DNA of 29,176 bases. Origin: an uncultured Oscillospiraceae bacterium (GTDB taxonomy: Bacteria > Bacillota > Clostridia > Oscillospirales > Ruminococcaceae). Where the stretch lies: positions 1-29,176 of the forward strand of contig CAKSHT010000008.1 in the NCBI GenBank assembly GCA_934457235.1, read 5' to 3'. The number at the start of each line of letters is the position of its first letter. The first letter of the stretch is position 1. The notes below the pieces were generated by a model, which searched no databases, was not told where the DNA came from, and worked only from the letters and a program-made list of their open reading frames with translations. This document shows, one piece after another, positions 6,838 through 15,790 of this stretch. Position numbers and translations under genes: made by a program.

Positions 6838-8664
6838 TTACTCAGTAGTCACGGACTTAGCCAGGTTTCTGGGCTTGTCGGGGTCTATGCCGCGGAGCAC
6901 CGACGTGTAGTATGCGATGAGCTGGAGCGCGCATACCGTCGGCAGCGGTACCAGCATATCGTCAAGGTCGGCGTCTATCTCAAGCTTCATGTCCACAGTA
7001 CCCTCAGCGAACACCGTTCCCTTGCGGCAGACCGCGATTATCATGCCGCCGCGCGCCTTGACTTCCTCCATATTACTGATGGTCTTGGCGAGAATATTCG
7101 CCTGGGTCGCTACGGTTATCACCGGGATCCCCGGCTCGATGAGCGAGATAGTGCCGTGCTTCAGCTCGCCCGCAGCGTACGCCTCGGAGTGGATATAGCT
7201 GATCTCCTTCAGCTTCAGCGAACCCTCCAGCGACAGCGCGTAATCGAACGTTCTTCCGATGAAGAACAGGTTATCTGCATTCACCAGCTTGCTTGCTATG
7301 AACTGGCACTCATCCTTGTTTTCGATAACCTTACGGATAGCCTCCGGCGCGCTCAGGAGCTGCGCTGTCAGCGCTCTCAGCCTGGGTTCGTCGATAGTGC
7401 CTCTTGCATACGCGAAACGGAACGCCAGAAGATACATCACGGATATCTGCGCGGTATACGCCTTGGTGGAAGCCACCGCGATCTCCGGGCCAGCAAGCGT
7501 ATGGATATACATATCCGCCTGGCGCGCGATGGCGGAGTACTTCACGTTCACCACCGCCAGGGTCTTTGCGCCCTTCTGCTTGGCAAGCTCCATGCCCGCC
7601 TTAGTGTCGGCGGTCTCGCCGCTCTGGGACACCACGATAACTAAATCGCCCTCGCCGACGATGGGGTCCATATAACGAAACTCCGAAGCCACCTCGACTG
7701 TAACCGGAACACGTGCAAGCCCCTCGATGGCGTAACGCCCGATGATACCTGCGTGCATTGCGGTTCCGCAGGCAACGACGAATACCCGCTTGACTCCGCG
7801 GATAAGCTCGTCTGTAAGCCCGATATCGTCGAAGTACGGAACTCCGCCGCGGCAGCAGGATTCCACGGTCTTGCCGACGATCTCCGGCTGCTCGTGGATC
7901 TCCTTGAGCATGAAATGCGGATAGCCGCACTTCTGCGCCTGCTCGACGTCCCATTCTGCGACGTTCACGGTTTTCTTCTCAGGAAGCCCATGTACGTCAT
8001 AGAACTCCACGCCGTCCGTGCGCATGCAGACGATATCGTCATCGTCAAGCAGGACGTAGTTCTTTGTGTATCTGAGGAACGCCGGGATATCGCTGCCGAT
8101 AAAATACTCGTTCTCGCCGATGCCAACGATGAGCGGCGACTCCTTGCGGGTGGCGTAAACCCTGTCCGGGAAATCCTTGAAGATTATGCCAAGCGCATAG
8201 CTTCCGCGCAGCTCCTTGACCGTCTCGATGATGGCGCGCAGCGGATTGCGCTCGGAATAGTAATAATCCAGCAGGCAGGCGATTATCTCGCTGTCCGTCT
8301 GGGATTTGAACGTGTAGCCCTTTTCAGTCAGAAATTCTTTCAGCTCTATGTAATTTTCGATTATTCCGTTATGGACGATGGTGACGCGGCCGTTTGAATG
8401 CGGGTGGGAATTAAGGTCGCTCGGTTCGCCGTGGGTCGCCCATCTGGTATGACCTATGCCGCAGTGTCCTACGGGACTTCCCTCCTTGATGAGCTTCTCG
8501 CGCATGTCTTTCAGCTTGCCCTTTGTCTTTACCGTCTTTATTCCGGTCTTTTCGAAAACCGCGATTCCCGCACTGTCATAGCCGCGGTACTCCAGCTTCT
8601 CCAGACCGTCCATGAGCACGTCTGTACAGTCGCGCTCACCGATATAGCCTACTATTCCGCACAT
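6838..8664 (-). CDS. glmS: Glutamine-fructose-6-phosphate aminotransferase (isomerizing)
   Basis: The 608-residue enzyme makes glucosamine-6-phosphate from fructose-6-phosphate and glutamine, the entry step to UDP-GlcNAc and peptidoglycan. The N-terminal MCGIVGYIG supplies the nucleophilic Cys2 of the type II glutamine amidotransferase domain (about 2-220). Two SIS sugar-isomerase domains follow (about 285-425 and 455-600), with SQSGETADT and the C-terminal DKPRNLAKSVTTE being diagnostic. The frame is open to 8796, but ATG 8664 has GGAGG seven bases upstream and must be used to expose Cys2. The predicted leader is about 65 nt, too short for a glmS ribozyme, so control must be by other means, possibly the dyad over the promoter. 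No clear terminator follows the stop. Confidence 0.97.
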   Translation of the reverse strand: MCGIVGYIGERDCTDVLMDGLEKLEYRGYDSAGIAVFEKTGIKTVKTKGKLKDMREKLIKEGSPVGHCGIGHTRWATHGEPSDLNSHPHSNGRVTIVHNGIIENYIELKEFLTEKGYTFKSQTDSEIIACLLDYYYSERNPLRAIIETVKELRGSYALGIIFKDFPDRVYATRKESPLIVGIGENEYFIGSDIPAFLRYTKNYVLLDDDDIVCMRTDGVEFYDVHGLPEKKTVNVAEWDVEQAQKCGYPHFMLKEIHEQPEIVGKTVESCCRGGVPYFDDIGLTDELIRGVKRVFVVACGTAMHAGIIGRYAIEGLARVPVTVEVASEFRYMDPIVGEGDLVIVVSQSGETADTKAGMELAKQKGAKTLAVVNVKYSAIARQADMYIHTLAGPEIAVASTKAYTAQISVMYLLAFRFAYARGTIDEPRLRALTAQLLSAPEAIRKVIENKDECQFIASKLVNADNLFFIGRTFDYALSLEGSLKLKEISYIHSEAYAAGELKHGTISLIEPGIPVITVATQANILAKTISNMEEVKARGGMIIAVCRKGTVFAEGTVDMKLEIDADLDDMLVPLPTVCALQLIAYYTSVLRGIDPDKPRNLAKSVTTE

Positions 8665-8737
8665 ATATTTTCCTCCGTTCGTGTATTTCTGTATCATGTT
8701 TATTCGGCTCCCCTGCCGGATAAAACTCATTATTCTG

Positions 8738-8766
8738 ATTATAACACATGCAGCGGAAAATTTCAA
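8738..8766 (-). promoter_or_regulatory. Sigma-A promoter of glmS
   Basis: On the minus strand, -35 TTGAAA (8766-8761) and -10 TATAAT (8743-8738) have a 17-bp spacer, with extended TGT before the -10. Confidence 0.8.
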
Positions 8767-8816
8767 GACCGCCGCCGGATTTTCTCCGCCGCGCAACGTC
8801 CGATTTTCCGCTGCAT
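8748..8816. promoter_or_regulatory. 14-bp perfect inverted repeat over the glmS promoter
   Basis: ATGCAGCGGAAAAT (8748-8761) and ATTTTCCGCTGCAT (8803-8816) are perfect inverted copies separated by 41 bp. The left arm fills the glmS promoter spacer and touches the -35; the right arm begins four bases after the amidase stop codon. It could be an operator, or an RNA stem ending the amidase transcript, though no T-run follows. Confidence 0.5.
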
Positions 8817-8819
8817 GAA

Positions 8820-11800
8820 TTATTCAACTCTTATTCCACCGCCGGAATTATCCGGCTCGCTGGTGTCCATATTGTCCGGCTCCGACGTATCCGGAGGCTC
8901 GGTGTTATCAGACGTATCCGGAGTTTCTTCGGTTGCCGGGGATTCCGGTTCGCTGGTGTCAGTGGGAGTATCCGGGGAATCCGGCTCCGTGGTCGCGGGG
9001 ACATCCGGCGTATCCGGTGTTGACGGCGTATCCGGAGCGTCCGGAGTTGACGGGTTATCCGCCGTGCTTCCGTTGTCCGGAGCCTCGCTGCTTCCGCTGC
9101 CGGAATAGCTCAGCCCGCTGCGTGCGAAGTACGCCTTTACGCCGTCTGCGATGGACTGCGCAAGTCCGTCCTGGTAGGTCGGATTAGCCATGACCATACA
9201 CTCGCGCTCGTTGGTGATGAAGCCCATCTCCACAAGCACCGACGGGAAATCCTGCTGGAGCGTTACCCAGTAGTAGCTGTACTTGTCGCCGCGGTTGCTG
9301 TTGGTGCCGTCCGCGTAGACGGTATTGTCGTAGTAGCTGACAAGGTTGTCGTTGATGTACTTCGCGAGGGGCTGCGAGAACGGAGTGAAATAGTAAACCT
9401 CGACGCCGTGCGCCTGCTCGTTTGCGACGGAATTACAATGCAGTGAGATGAACATATCCGCGCCGTACGCCCTCGCGACTGTCGGACGCGTTTCCGTGAG
9501 GATAAACTCGCTCTCGGTTTTCAGACGGACTACCGTGGCTCCCATCGCCGTGAGCTTCTGCTCAAGTATCTTGGAAACCGCCAGGTTCACCGACTGCTCC
9601 GTGACATTGCCTATCGCTCCGGGGTCGAGCTTCGCGGCTGTCTTGCCGTAACCGTGGCCCGGATCAATGACTATCACCTTGCCCGAAAGCGAAGCCGTGG
9701 GCACGTTGAACGTCAGCATAAGGTCGCCGTTATCATCGTAATACGCGCCGCAGCCGCTGTAGATACCTGCCTGGCGCAGCGTGAGCGTCAGACGGAACTT
9801 CGGCACTCCGTTCTTTTCGACAGTATCCCATATACCGGAGCTGAACAGCGAGCAGCTGTTGAAGTCCGGCAGCTTGGTGACGCTCGTCACGTTGTCGAAC
9901 ACGATCTCTACCGCAGACGGGTTGTAGCTTGAAACGCCGTAGGGGCCGTCGAGCGCGTCCACGAACGTCACCGGGGTGGTCACGTTGAATGTGGACTTGT
10001 AGTCCAGGTGAATCTTTATGTAGCTGTTCCCGTTGGAGTTGCCGACTGCCTTGACGTACAGCGCGTTCGTGCCGAGTCCTGTGTCATAGAACGTCGTGAT
10101 GTCAGAAGCCTTGTAGCGCCTGCCGGAGGTGGAAATGACGTAATCGCCGGAGGTGGTCTTGTAATAATCCAGGCTTCCCGCCGGGAGCTGCGACAAAACC
10201 GGGGACGGAGCGCCGCCGGTGGTCTGGCTGTCGTAGACCTTGGTGTAATTGCTCAGCGTCTTTATGTATGTGACGTACTCGCTGCCGCTCACCACCGGAG
10301 CGATGGTACCAACTACCTCGCCGGTGCCCGCGCTGGACTGGTCGATGAACTCGTCAACGACGACCTGCTTCGGCGGCTCCGGCTCGGCGTCGATGGTTAT
10401 GCTTCCGCCGGTCATGTACTCCTCGATACCGCGGTACACAGCGTAATAGCTCGTGTTACCGAGATACTGCTGCTCTCCGATGATACCCGCCGGAGCGCGG
10501 TAATATCCCACGAACCGCGCGTAATCAGAGTTCGCGTCAAGATCCTCGCTGGCTCCGGATTTCTCTTTCAGAGTCACCGTCTTTCCGCCGACGACGGCAG
10601 TCACCTTGCTACCGCTGTAGGCTACGGCTTCAAGCGTTACCCTGGAGCCGCCCTCGATGACGATATCCTTTGTCTGCTCGATGGATCTCAGCACGTCCAC
10701 CTGGCGCTCTATATTATAGTATATCTTCTTGCCCTTGTGCTCGATAACGAACGTGTTCTTGCCGACTTTAAGCTCCTTCTGGAAATAGAAGTTACCCGCT
10801 TCGTTCAGCTTGACTTTCTCGCCGTCAAAGAGCACGTCGAAATTCTCGTCGAATGTTCCCATGAACTTCACCGTGGAATCGTATGTGATGAAGCTCGTCT
10901 GGGTCGGCGAGGTCATTTGCAGCGTATCAAACAGGGTGTTCGTGTTTATCTGCTCGTCGAAGTATTTTAATAGCGTGGTCGTGGAGCCGAGCTGGTCGCT
11001 GCGCAGTCCGGCAAGAGAATTGAAGCAGCTTCCGCCGAGGTCCGCATAGTCCTCCATGATGGAGAGCTGGCGCAGGAGCTGGTCCTCATACCAGCCGGAG
11101 TACTGCCCGATACGCTCGTTCAAATGCAGTACATACATCTTGACGCCGGTCTGCTCAGCCAGGTCGTACCACCAGGAAATGACATTATTGAATCCCAGTG
11201 ACTGGTCGCTGTCAGTACCGTACGCCTTGACCATTATCATATCCGCATAGCCGCTGCGCAGGTACTCCCTGGTGTCGCAGAAGCCATCGTACAGTGCCTG
11301 CACCGTATCCGCAGTCGCTGAGCCGTCCTCGTTCGCAGAGCTGTTCGCCCACATGTCGGTTATCAGCAGTCCGGCGGCGGTGGTATTGCTGGTGCGGTGA
11401 ATTACCTCGCACACCGTGCGTACGAGGTATTCATTCGTTTCGTACAGCCAGTTCTCGTAACCTATTCCGGAGCCGGAGCGCATGTATTCCGCGAACATCT
11501 CCGGCGTATCGGAGGTGTAGTAATCCGACAGCAGAATTCCCTCGCAGGCGTATTTCATCACAAACTTATGCACCGCCGCCGCAAAGCCCGCGCGAAGTCC
11601 GCCGCCCTGCGCCGCTACTTCCGCCGCGAGCGAATTTACGTCAAGCTGGACGTACGCGGAAAATCCGTAGTCGTGCGCCTGGTCGATCACCGTTCCGAGC
11701 ACGCCCCTTCCGGAGGTCATATCCAGGTCGTAGTACTTTTCTCCCTCGCTGTCCGTCTGAATAAGCACGGCGTTCATGTCGTACCCGGATATCTCCTCAA

Positions 11801-12068
11801 ACAGCGCCGGAAGCTCCTCCGCAAGCGCTGCGTCCGTCTGCTCCCCGGTGCAGAAGTCAGTTCCGGGAGTGAGCGTTACTGCGCGCAGTCCGTCCGGCAG
11901 GTACACCATGCTCTCGCCGGTCACGAGGTCGGCGGCGGTGAGGTCGCTCTCCTGCTCCAGCGGGAGCGTTTCATCAGCCTCCGCCGTCTGCGGAGCCGCA
12001 GCGGCGCTTCCCGCCAGGATACTCAGCGATAACAGGGCGCCGAGAAATCCCTTGAAAAATCTGTTCAT
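8820..12068 (-). CDS. Secreted GHL10-like / N-acetylmuramoyl-L-alanine amidase fusion
   Basis: The 1082-residue exported protein starts with a Sec signal peptide (1-25). Residues 55-370 resemble the GHL10 glycosidase-like fold of the upstream lipoprotein but look degenerate: GLHIDDYFYP there corresponds to GILLSDYYTS (177-186) here. Beta-rich segments follow (395-560), then a possible SH3-like stretch (600-660) and an AMIN-like region (665-790). Residues 796-985 are a complete zinc amidase (Amidase_3) with H805, E824, H877 and catalytic E947, cleaving the MurNAc-L-alanine bond of peptidoglycan. The final 95 residues are a low-complexity Pro/Thr/Ser/Asp/Glu tail with no LPXTG. ATG 12068 has a GGGGA ribosome binding site. 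The gene is 12 bp after the lipoprotein gene and surely cotranscribed. Amidase activity is well supported; the GHL10 reading rests on alignment by eye. Confidence 0.88.
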   Translation of the reverse strand: MNRFFKGFLGALLSLSILAGSAAAAPQTAEADETLPLEQESDLTAADLVTGESMVYLPDGLRAVTLTPGTDFCTGEQTDAALAEELPALFEEISGYDMNAVLIQTDSEGEKYYDLDMTSGRGVLGTVIDQAHDYGFSAYVQLDVNSLAAEVAAQGGGLRAGFAAAVHKFVMKYACEGILLSDYYTSDTPEMFAEYMRSGSGIGYENWLYETNEYLVRTVCEVIHRTSNTTAAGLLITDMWANSSANEDGSATADTVQALYDGFCDTREYLRSGYADMIMVKAYGTDSDQSLGFNNVISWWYDLAEQTGVKMYVLHLNERIGQYSGWYEDQLLRQLSIMEDYADLGGSCFNSLAGLRSDQLGSTTTLLKYFDEQINTNTLFDTLQMTSPTQTSFITYDSTVKFMGTFDENFDVLFDGEKVKLNEAGNFYFQKELKVGKNTFVIEHKGKKIYYNIERQVDVLRSIEQTKDIVIEGGSRVTLEAVAYSGSKVTAVVGGKTVTLKEKSGASEDLDANSDYARFVGYYRAPAGIIGEQQYLGNTSYYAVYRGIEEYMTGGSITIDAEPEPPKQVVVDEFIDQSSAGTGEVVGTIAPVVSGSEYVTYIKTLSNYTKVYDSQTTGGAPSPVLSQLPAGSLDYYKTTSGDYVISTSGRRYKASDITTFYDTGLGTNALYVKAVGNSNGNSYIKIHLDYKSTFNVTTPVTFVDALDGPYGVSSYNPSAVEIVFDNVTSVTKLPDFNSCSLFSSGIWDTVEKNGVPKFRLTLTLRQAGIYSGCGAYYDDNGDLMLTFNVPTASLSGKVIVIDPGHGYGKTAAKLDPGAIGNVTEQSVNLAVSKILEQKLTAMGATVVRLKTESEFILTETRPTVARAYGADMFISLHCNSVANEQAHGVEVYYFTPFSQPLAKYINDNLVSYYDNTVYADGTNSNRGDKYSYYWVTLQQDFPSVLVEMGFITNERECMVMANPTYQDGLAQSIADGVKAYFARSGLSYSGSGSSEAPDNGSTADNPSTPDAPDTPSTPDTPDVPATTEPDSPDTPTDTSEPESPATEETPDTSDNTEPPDTSEPDNMDTSEPDNSGGGIRVE

Positions 12069-12080
12069 TTATTTTCCCCG

Positions 12081-13667
12081 TCAAATAAGTTCTTTTAGTG
12101 CCGAAATTTCCTTGCTCACGGCGGCGCTTACCGAGCTGTCCGGCGAGAACACGCTGCGATAGCTGTAAAGTGCGAATCCCCCGTATGTGCTGCACTTCTT
12201 CGCCGCCGCAAGCTGCCGCGAGATTATGTCATTATTGTTTATCCACTCGTTCTTTCCGCCGCCTGCCCAGGCGTCCTCACAGCCGACTTTTGAAACTGAC
12301 AGTCCCACGACAAGCGGTATACCGCCTTTCTTCGCCAGCTCCTCCCACTCGTCAAGGGTGGACTGATACGGCGCCGCAGTGTTTTCAAAGCCATAGTATA
12401 TCTGCGGTATCATCACGTCAAGGTAGCCGGAATTCGTGCACCATTTGCGCACGTCAGCGTATAGCTGATTGTAATTGTTGTCTATGCGACCCTGGACGCT
12501 CACGCTGAAGATTGCCGTGGGATTGGTCTTTTTGACGGCGCTGTAAAGCTCCTGCACCATGCGGTCGCAGTTGGCAAAACGGAAGTCCGAAAGGCTGGAA
12601 TAGCCGCTGCCGGAATACGCGCTGCTGTCAAAGGACGTATCCGTCGTCGGGTAGAAATAGTCGTCGATGTGCAGTCCGTCAACATCGTAGTTCGAAAGTA
12701 TCTCAGAGGCGCCGGCGGCGATAAGCTCCGTTACCTCCTCGTAGGCGGGATTCAGGTAGTACGTCCCGTTGACGTCAACGGCGTACTTCCCCGCCATTCC
12801 GGAAGCTGTCGCGAATGTGTACACCGGGTAGCTCCCGTAGGAATTTATCTGCGACGTGCTGCACGCCCGCAGCGGATTTATCCACGCCTGGAACGACAAA
12901 CTGCGGTTGTGGGCTTCCTCCAGCATTACCGCCAGCGGGTCGTAGCCCGGTTCGCTGCCAAGGGTCCCCGTGATGTACTTTGACCAGGGGAACAGCTCCG
13001 ACTTGTAGTACGCGTCGCTGTGGGAGCGCACATGTACGTACACCGTGTTAATCCCAAGTGACACGCAGTTGTCGAACACCGCCGCGATATTGCTGCGGAA
13101 CGCGCTCTTCGACTGCCCCTGCATAAGCTCCGCAAGCTCGATGTAGCTTATCCACACGCCCTTTACCTCCTGGTAATTCAGAGCCGTGTAGCTGGTGGAG
13201 CTGTAGTCGTAGTCCGGCACCTCCGGAACTGATGTGCTTGCGGACGTTTGCCGCGCCGTAGTCTTTTCGGTCGTGGTCTGGGCCGCGGAGGGCTTCGCCG
13301 TGGAAGTCCCGGTGACTGACGGCGCCGGAGTTCCGGAAGTCGCGGCGGAGGTGGTATCCGCAGGCTCCGGAGCGGCGTCAGTTCGTGTGGTTACGGAAGT
13401 TTCCGGCGATGCGCTCACGGAAGACGCGGTGCTTCCAACGCTGTCCGTACGGCTCTCCGGAACGGAGGAAACTTCCGCGCTCTCAGTGCCGCGCGTGGTC
13501 TGTGCGCTCTCAGTGCCGGACGTAACATCTGTGATCCCGGAGTAGTTCACGCCGCCGGAGGTGCCGAAATCCGCCACGCTCACCCCGGAGCTTCCCTGAG
13601 AGCTGCACCCGACGAGCAATGCAGCCGAAAAAATCGCACAGAACGCCCTTGTTAGCTTGTTGTTCAT
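12081..13667 (-). CDS. GHL10-type (DUF187) glycosidase-like lipoprotein
   Basis: The 528-residue product has a lipoprotein signal ending LLVG-C21, so it is membrane-anchored outside the cell. A Ser/Thr/Pro/Ala-rich linker (22-160) precedes a GHL10 (PF02638-type) TIM-barrel-like domain (about 167-525). Typical motifs are VKGVWISY (168-175), INTVYVHVRSHSDAYY (206-221), FQAWINPLR (259-267), GLHIDDYFYP (331-340) and DVMIPQIYYGF. Members of this family are predicted glycoside hydrolases or cell-wall-associated proteins, with substrate mostly unproven. ATG 13667 is preferred over an upstream in-frame ATG because it has GAGGG seven bases before it and begins the signal peptide. It forms a two-gene unit with the amidase fusion, which suggests joint work on peptidoglycan or a wall glycan. 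Confidence 0.88.
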   Translation of the reverse strand: MNNKLTRAFCAIFSAALLVGCSSQGSSGVSVADFGTSGGVNYSGITDVTSGTESAQTTRGTESAEVSSVPESRTDSVGSTASSVSASPETSVTTRTDAAPEPADTTSAATSGTPAPSVTGTSTAKPSAAQTTTEKTTARQTSASTSVPEVPDYDYSSTSYTALNYQEVKGVWISYIELAELMQGQSKSAFRSNIAAVFDNCVSLGINTVYVHVRSHSDAYYKSELFPWSKYITGTLGSEPGYDPLAVMLEEAHNRSLSFQAWINPLRACSTSQINSYGSYPVYTFATASGMAGKYAVDVNGTYYLNPAYEEVTELIAAGASEILSNYDVDGLHIDDYFYPTTDTSFDSSAYSGSGYSSLSDFRFANCDRMVQELYSAVKKTNPTAIFSVSVQGRIDNNYNQLYADVRKWCTNSGYLDVMIPQIYYGFENTAAPYQSTLDEWEELAKKGGIPLVVGLSVSKVGCEDAWAGGGKNEWINNNDIISRQLAAAKKCSTYGGFALYSYRSVFSPDSSVSAAVSKEISALKELI

Positions 13668-13732
13668 ATTTTCCCTCAATATCGCAGGCTTCCCCATTCC
13701 GAGCACCTGCGTTCTTTATCTTATACAGATAC

Positions 13733-13761
13733 ATTATAACATTGCAGGACGTTATTGTCAA
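13733..13761 (-). promoter_or_regulatory. Consensus sigma-A promoter of the lipoprotein-amidase pair
   Basis: On the minus strand, -35 TTGACA (13761-13756) and -10 TATAAT (13738-13733) are perfect matches with a 17-bp spacer and TGT extending the -10. Confidence 0.9.
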
Positions 13762-13793
13762 TAGCTGATACAAAATACGGCAGCATTCATCTG

Positions 13794-13822
13794 ATGCACC
13801 GTTTTCTGGGCGCTATGCACCG
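13794..13822. promoter_or_regulatory. Direct repeat ATGCACCG with 21-bp period
   Basis: ATGCACCG occurs at 13794-13801 and 13815-13822, exactly two helical turns apart, upstream of the lipoprotein promoter and between the two divergent genes. TAGCTGATA is also repeated at 13762-13770 and 13842-13850. Both could be regulator sites; neither was matched to a known protein. Confidence 0.35.
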
Positions 13823-13901
13823 AATATACATAATGTTACTTTAGCTGATAGAATATGTCAGAAAGAGGCACGAAAAAGGCCCAAATTTTCTTCAAAAAAA
13901 T

Positions 13902-13945
13902 ACATTTACCGTATGTTTAATGTTGACTTTTTCTGCGGTAAATGT
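13902..13945. promoter_or_regulatory. Perfect 10-bp dyad flanking the chemoreceptor -35 box
   Basis: ACATTTACCG (13902-13911) and CGGTAAATGT (13936-13945) are exact inverted copies around a 24-bp centre that contains the -35 box. The right arm ends immediately before the -10. This is the arrangement expected of a repressor operator; the regulator is not identified. Confidence 0.6.
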
Positions 13946-13951
13946 TAGAAT
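13923..13951 (+). promoter_or_regulatory. Sigma-A promoter of the chemoreceptor gene
   Basis: -35 TTGACT (13923-13928) and -10 TAGAAT (13946-13951) have a 17-bp spacer and TGT extending the -10. No sigma-D/FliA-type flagellar promoter was seen. Confidence 0.75.
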
Positions 13952-13998
13952 AATTGTGTAGGCAAAAAAATATACATATAACAAAGGAGCACAACAAA

Positions 13999-15663
13999 AT
14001 GAAGAATCTCAAGATCTCACTGAAGCTCATTCTGTCTTTCGGGCTTCTGGTCCTGCTGATAATCATAACGACTATCACAGGTGTGTACGGCATCAACAGC
14101 ATATCCAACAACCTCAAGGAAATTTATAATGTAGACCTGACCGGCATTGACCGCATGAGCAATGTTGAAGTCTATGTGGAGGAGATCTCCCGTAAGACCC
14201 TCACCGCGGTAGTCACCACAGAAACCTCCGCACGCAACAGCTACCTTGACGACGCGGTGAACACCGCCGCAGAGCTTGCCGGGGAGCTTGACAACATCGA
14301 CTATAAATCCGGCGACATGGACGAACTGAGAGCAGCGTGCAATGAGCTTATCAGCGGCGTGAGCGCGGCAGCCGACGAGATAAGGAACTCCAGCGGCACG
14401 GATATGACCGCATACAACGACTACATAGCACAGCCGCTTGAAAAGGCTGTTTCCTGCATCGACAAGGTGGACGCCTCGATAACCGAGTCCGCACTGAACA
14501 CTTTTAACCGCAGCAACGGCTACGGCAGAACAGTCAGCATTGTTATGCTGCTTGTCGGCATAATCAGCGTGGTTTTAGGTCTGGGCGTATCCGCTTACCT
14601 GGCAAAGACCATCACAAGCGTAGTACACGAGATCGAGGGCGCTATTGTTGCTATCTCCCAGGGCAAGCTTGACAGCAAGGTGACATACCAGAGCCGCGAC
14701 GAGTTCGGAATAATGGCAGACGCAACACGCTCCACCATCGACGGACTTTCCAAGCTCATCAATGATACAAGTTACATGTACGGTGAGCTCGCAAAGGGCA
14801 ACTTTGACGTACACACACAGGCACGCGAGATATACATCGGCGAGTTCAAGCCGCTGCTTGACAACATGAGAACGCTTGCGACCGAGCTGAGCGACACCAT
14901 GGCGCAGATCTACCAGTCTGCTGACCAGGTAGACTCAGGTTCCGAGCAGGTATCCGCAGGCGCTCAGGCGAACGCGCAGGGCGCTTCCGAGCAGGCAGCT
15001 TCCATTGAGGAGCTTGCAGCGACCATCGAGGAGATCTCCGAGAAGATCAAGAAGAACGCAGACGCTTCCGGTGAAGCAAGCACCAAGATCGCCGCAGTCG
15101 GAAAGCAGGCTGAGGATTCCAACGACCGCATGAGGGAAATGCTCACCGCGATGAACGACATCAGTGAAACCTCCGACAAGATAAGCGAGATAATCAAGAC
15201 CATTGAGGACATTGCATTCCAGACAAACATTCTGGCGCTCAACGCCGCTGTAGAGGCAGCAAGAGCCGGTGAAGCCGGAAAGGGCTTCGCAGTTGTTGCC
15301 GACGAGGTAAGGAATCTTGCCTCCAAGTCCGCAGTTGCTTCTCAGAACACCTCCGAACTTATCCAGCGCTCCATCAGCGCGGTCGAGAACGGCTCTCACA
15401 TCGCAGACGAGACCGCAGCTTCACTCGGCAGCGTGGTAGAACAGATTGAGAGCATAGTCACCACAGTGGACAAGATCTCAAACGTAAGCGGCGAGCAGGC
15501 TGATTCCATCGCAAAGGTAACGGCTGGCGTTGACCAGATATCCAATGTAGTTCAGATGAACTCCGCTACCGCCGAGGAGAGCGCAGCAGCTTCCGAGGAG
15601 CTTACAGCACAGGCAGCTGCCATGAAGTCCATGGTTTCCAAATTCACTCTCAGGCAGAAATAA
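13999..15663 (+). CDS. Methyl-accepting chemotaxis protein
   Basis: The 554-residue receptor has a transmembrane helix at about 10-31, a short outer helical sensor (about 32-177, four-helix-bundle type), a second transmembrane helix at about 178-200, a HAMP domain (about 201-255) and a cytoplasmic signalling coiled coil (about 300-550). The CheA/CheW-binding hairpin tip is fully conserved around [20 protein letters not shown] (406-425) and [15 protein letters not shown] (427-441). ATG 13999 follows AAAGGAGC and begins the first membrane helix; an upstream in-frame ATG at 13954 lacks a ribosome binding site. The gene stands alone, divergent from the lipoprotein gene and with its own terminator. 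The ligand is unknown. No che or flagellar genes are in the window, so a role outside flagellar motility is possible. Confidence 0.95.
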   Translation: MKNLKISLKLILSFGLLVLLIIITTITGVYGINSISNNLKEIYNVDLTGIDRMSNVEVYVEEISRKTLTAVVTTETSARNSYLDDAVNTAAELAGELDNIDYKSGDMDELRAACNELISGVSAAADEIRNSSGTDMTAYNDYIAQPLEKAVSCIDKVDASITESALNTFNRSNGYGRTVSIVMLLVGIISVVLGLGVSAYLAKTITSVVHEIEGAIVAISQGKLDSKVTYQSRDEFGIMADATRSTIDGLSKLINDTSYMYGELAKGNFDVHTQAREIYIGEFKPLLDNMRTLATELSDTMAQIYQSADQVDSGSEQVSAGAQANAQGASEQAASIEELAATIEEISEKIKKNADASGEASTKIAAVGKQAEDSNDRMREMLTAMNDISETSDKISEIIKTIEDIAFQTNILALNAAVEAARAGEAGKGFAVVADEVRNLASKSAVASQNTSELIQRSISAVENGSHIADETAASLGSVVEQIESIVTTVDKISNVSGEQADSIAKVTAGVDQISNVVQMNSATAEESAAASEELTAQAAAMKSMVSKFTLRQK

Positions 15664-15684
15664 TACATATCACAATAGTAAAAC

Positions 15685-15717
15685 CGGGCGGAGCGCTATG
15701 CTCTGCCCGATTTCTTT
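15685..15717 (+). terminator. Terminator of the chemoreceptor gene
   Basis: CGGGCGGAGC (15685-15694) pairs with GCTCTGCCCG (15700-15709) with one G-T pair and a 5-nt loop, followed by ATTTCTTT. It is 21 bases after the stop. Confidence 0.85.
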
Positions 15718-15790
15718 ATGGCGTGCAATAATGCGCGTATACCGTAGGGGAATTCTCTTGTCCCTCCACTATCCAACATTCTGACAGACT

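Noticed and set aside
8665..8819. glmS ribozyme upstream of glmS
   Set aside because: Only about 65 nt lie between the promoter and the start, and no conserved core was recognised.
8826..9085. CRISPR-like or tandem DNA repeat in the amidase tail
   Set aside because: The periodicity is irregular and follows Pro/Thr/Asp/Ser codons; it is low-complexity coding sequence.
13954..13998. Upstream start of the chemoreceptor at 13954
   Set aside because: It lies within three bases of the -10 box and has no ribosome binding site; ATG 13999 has AAAGGAG.
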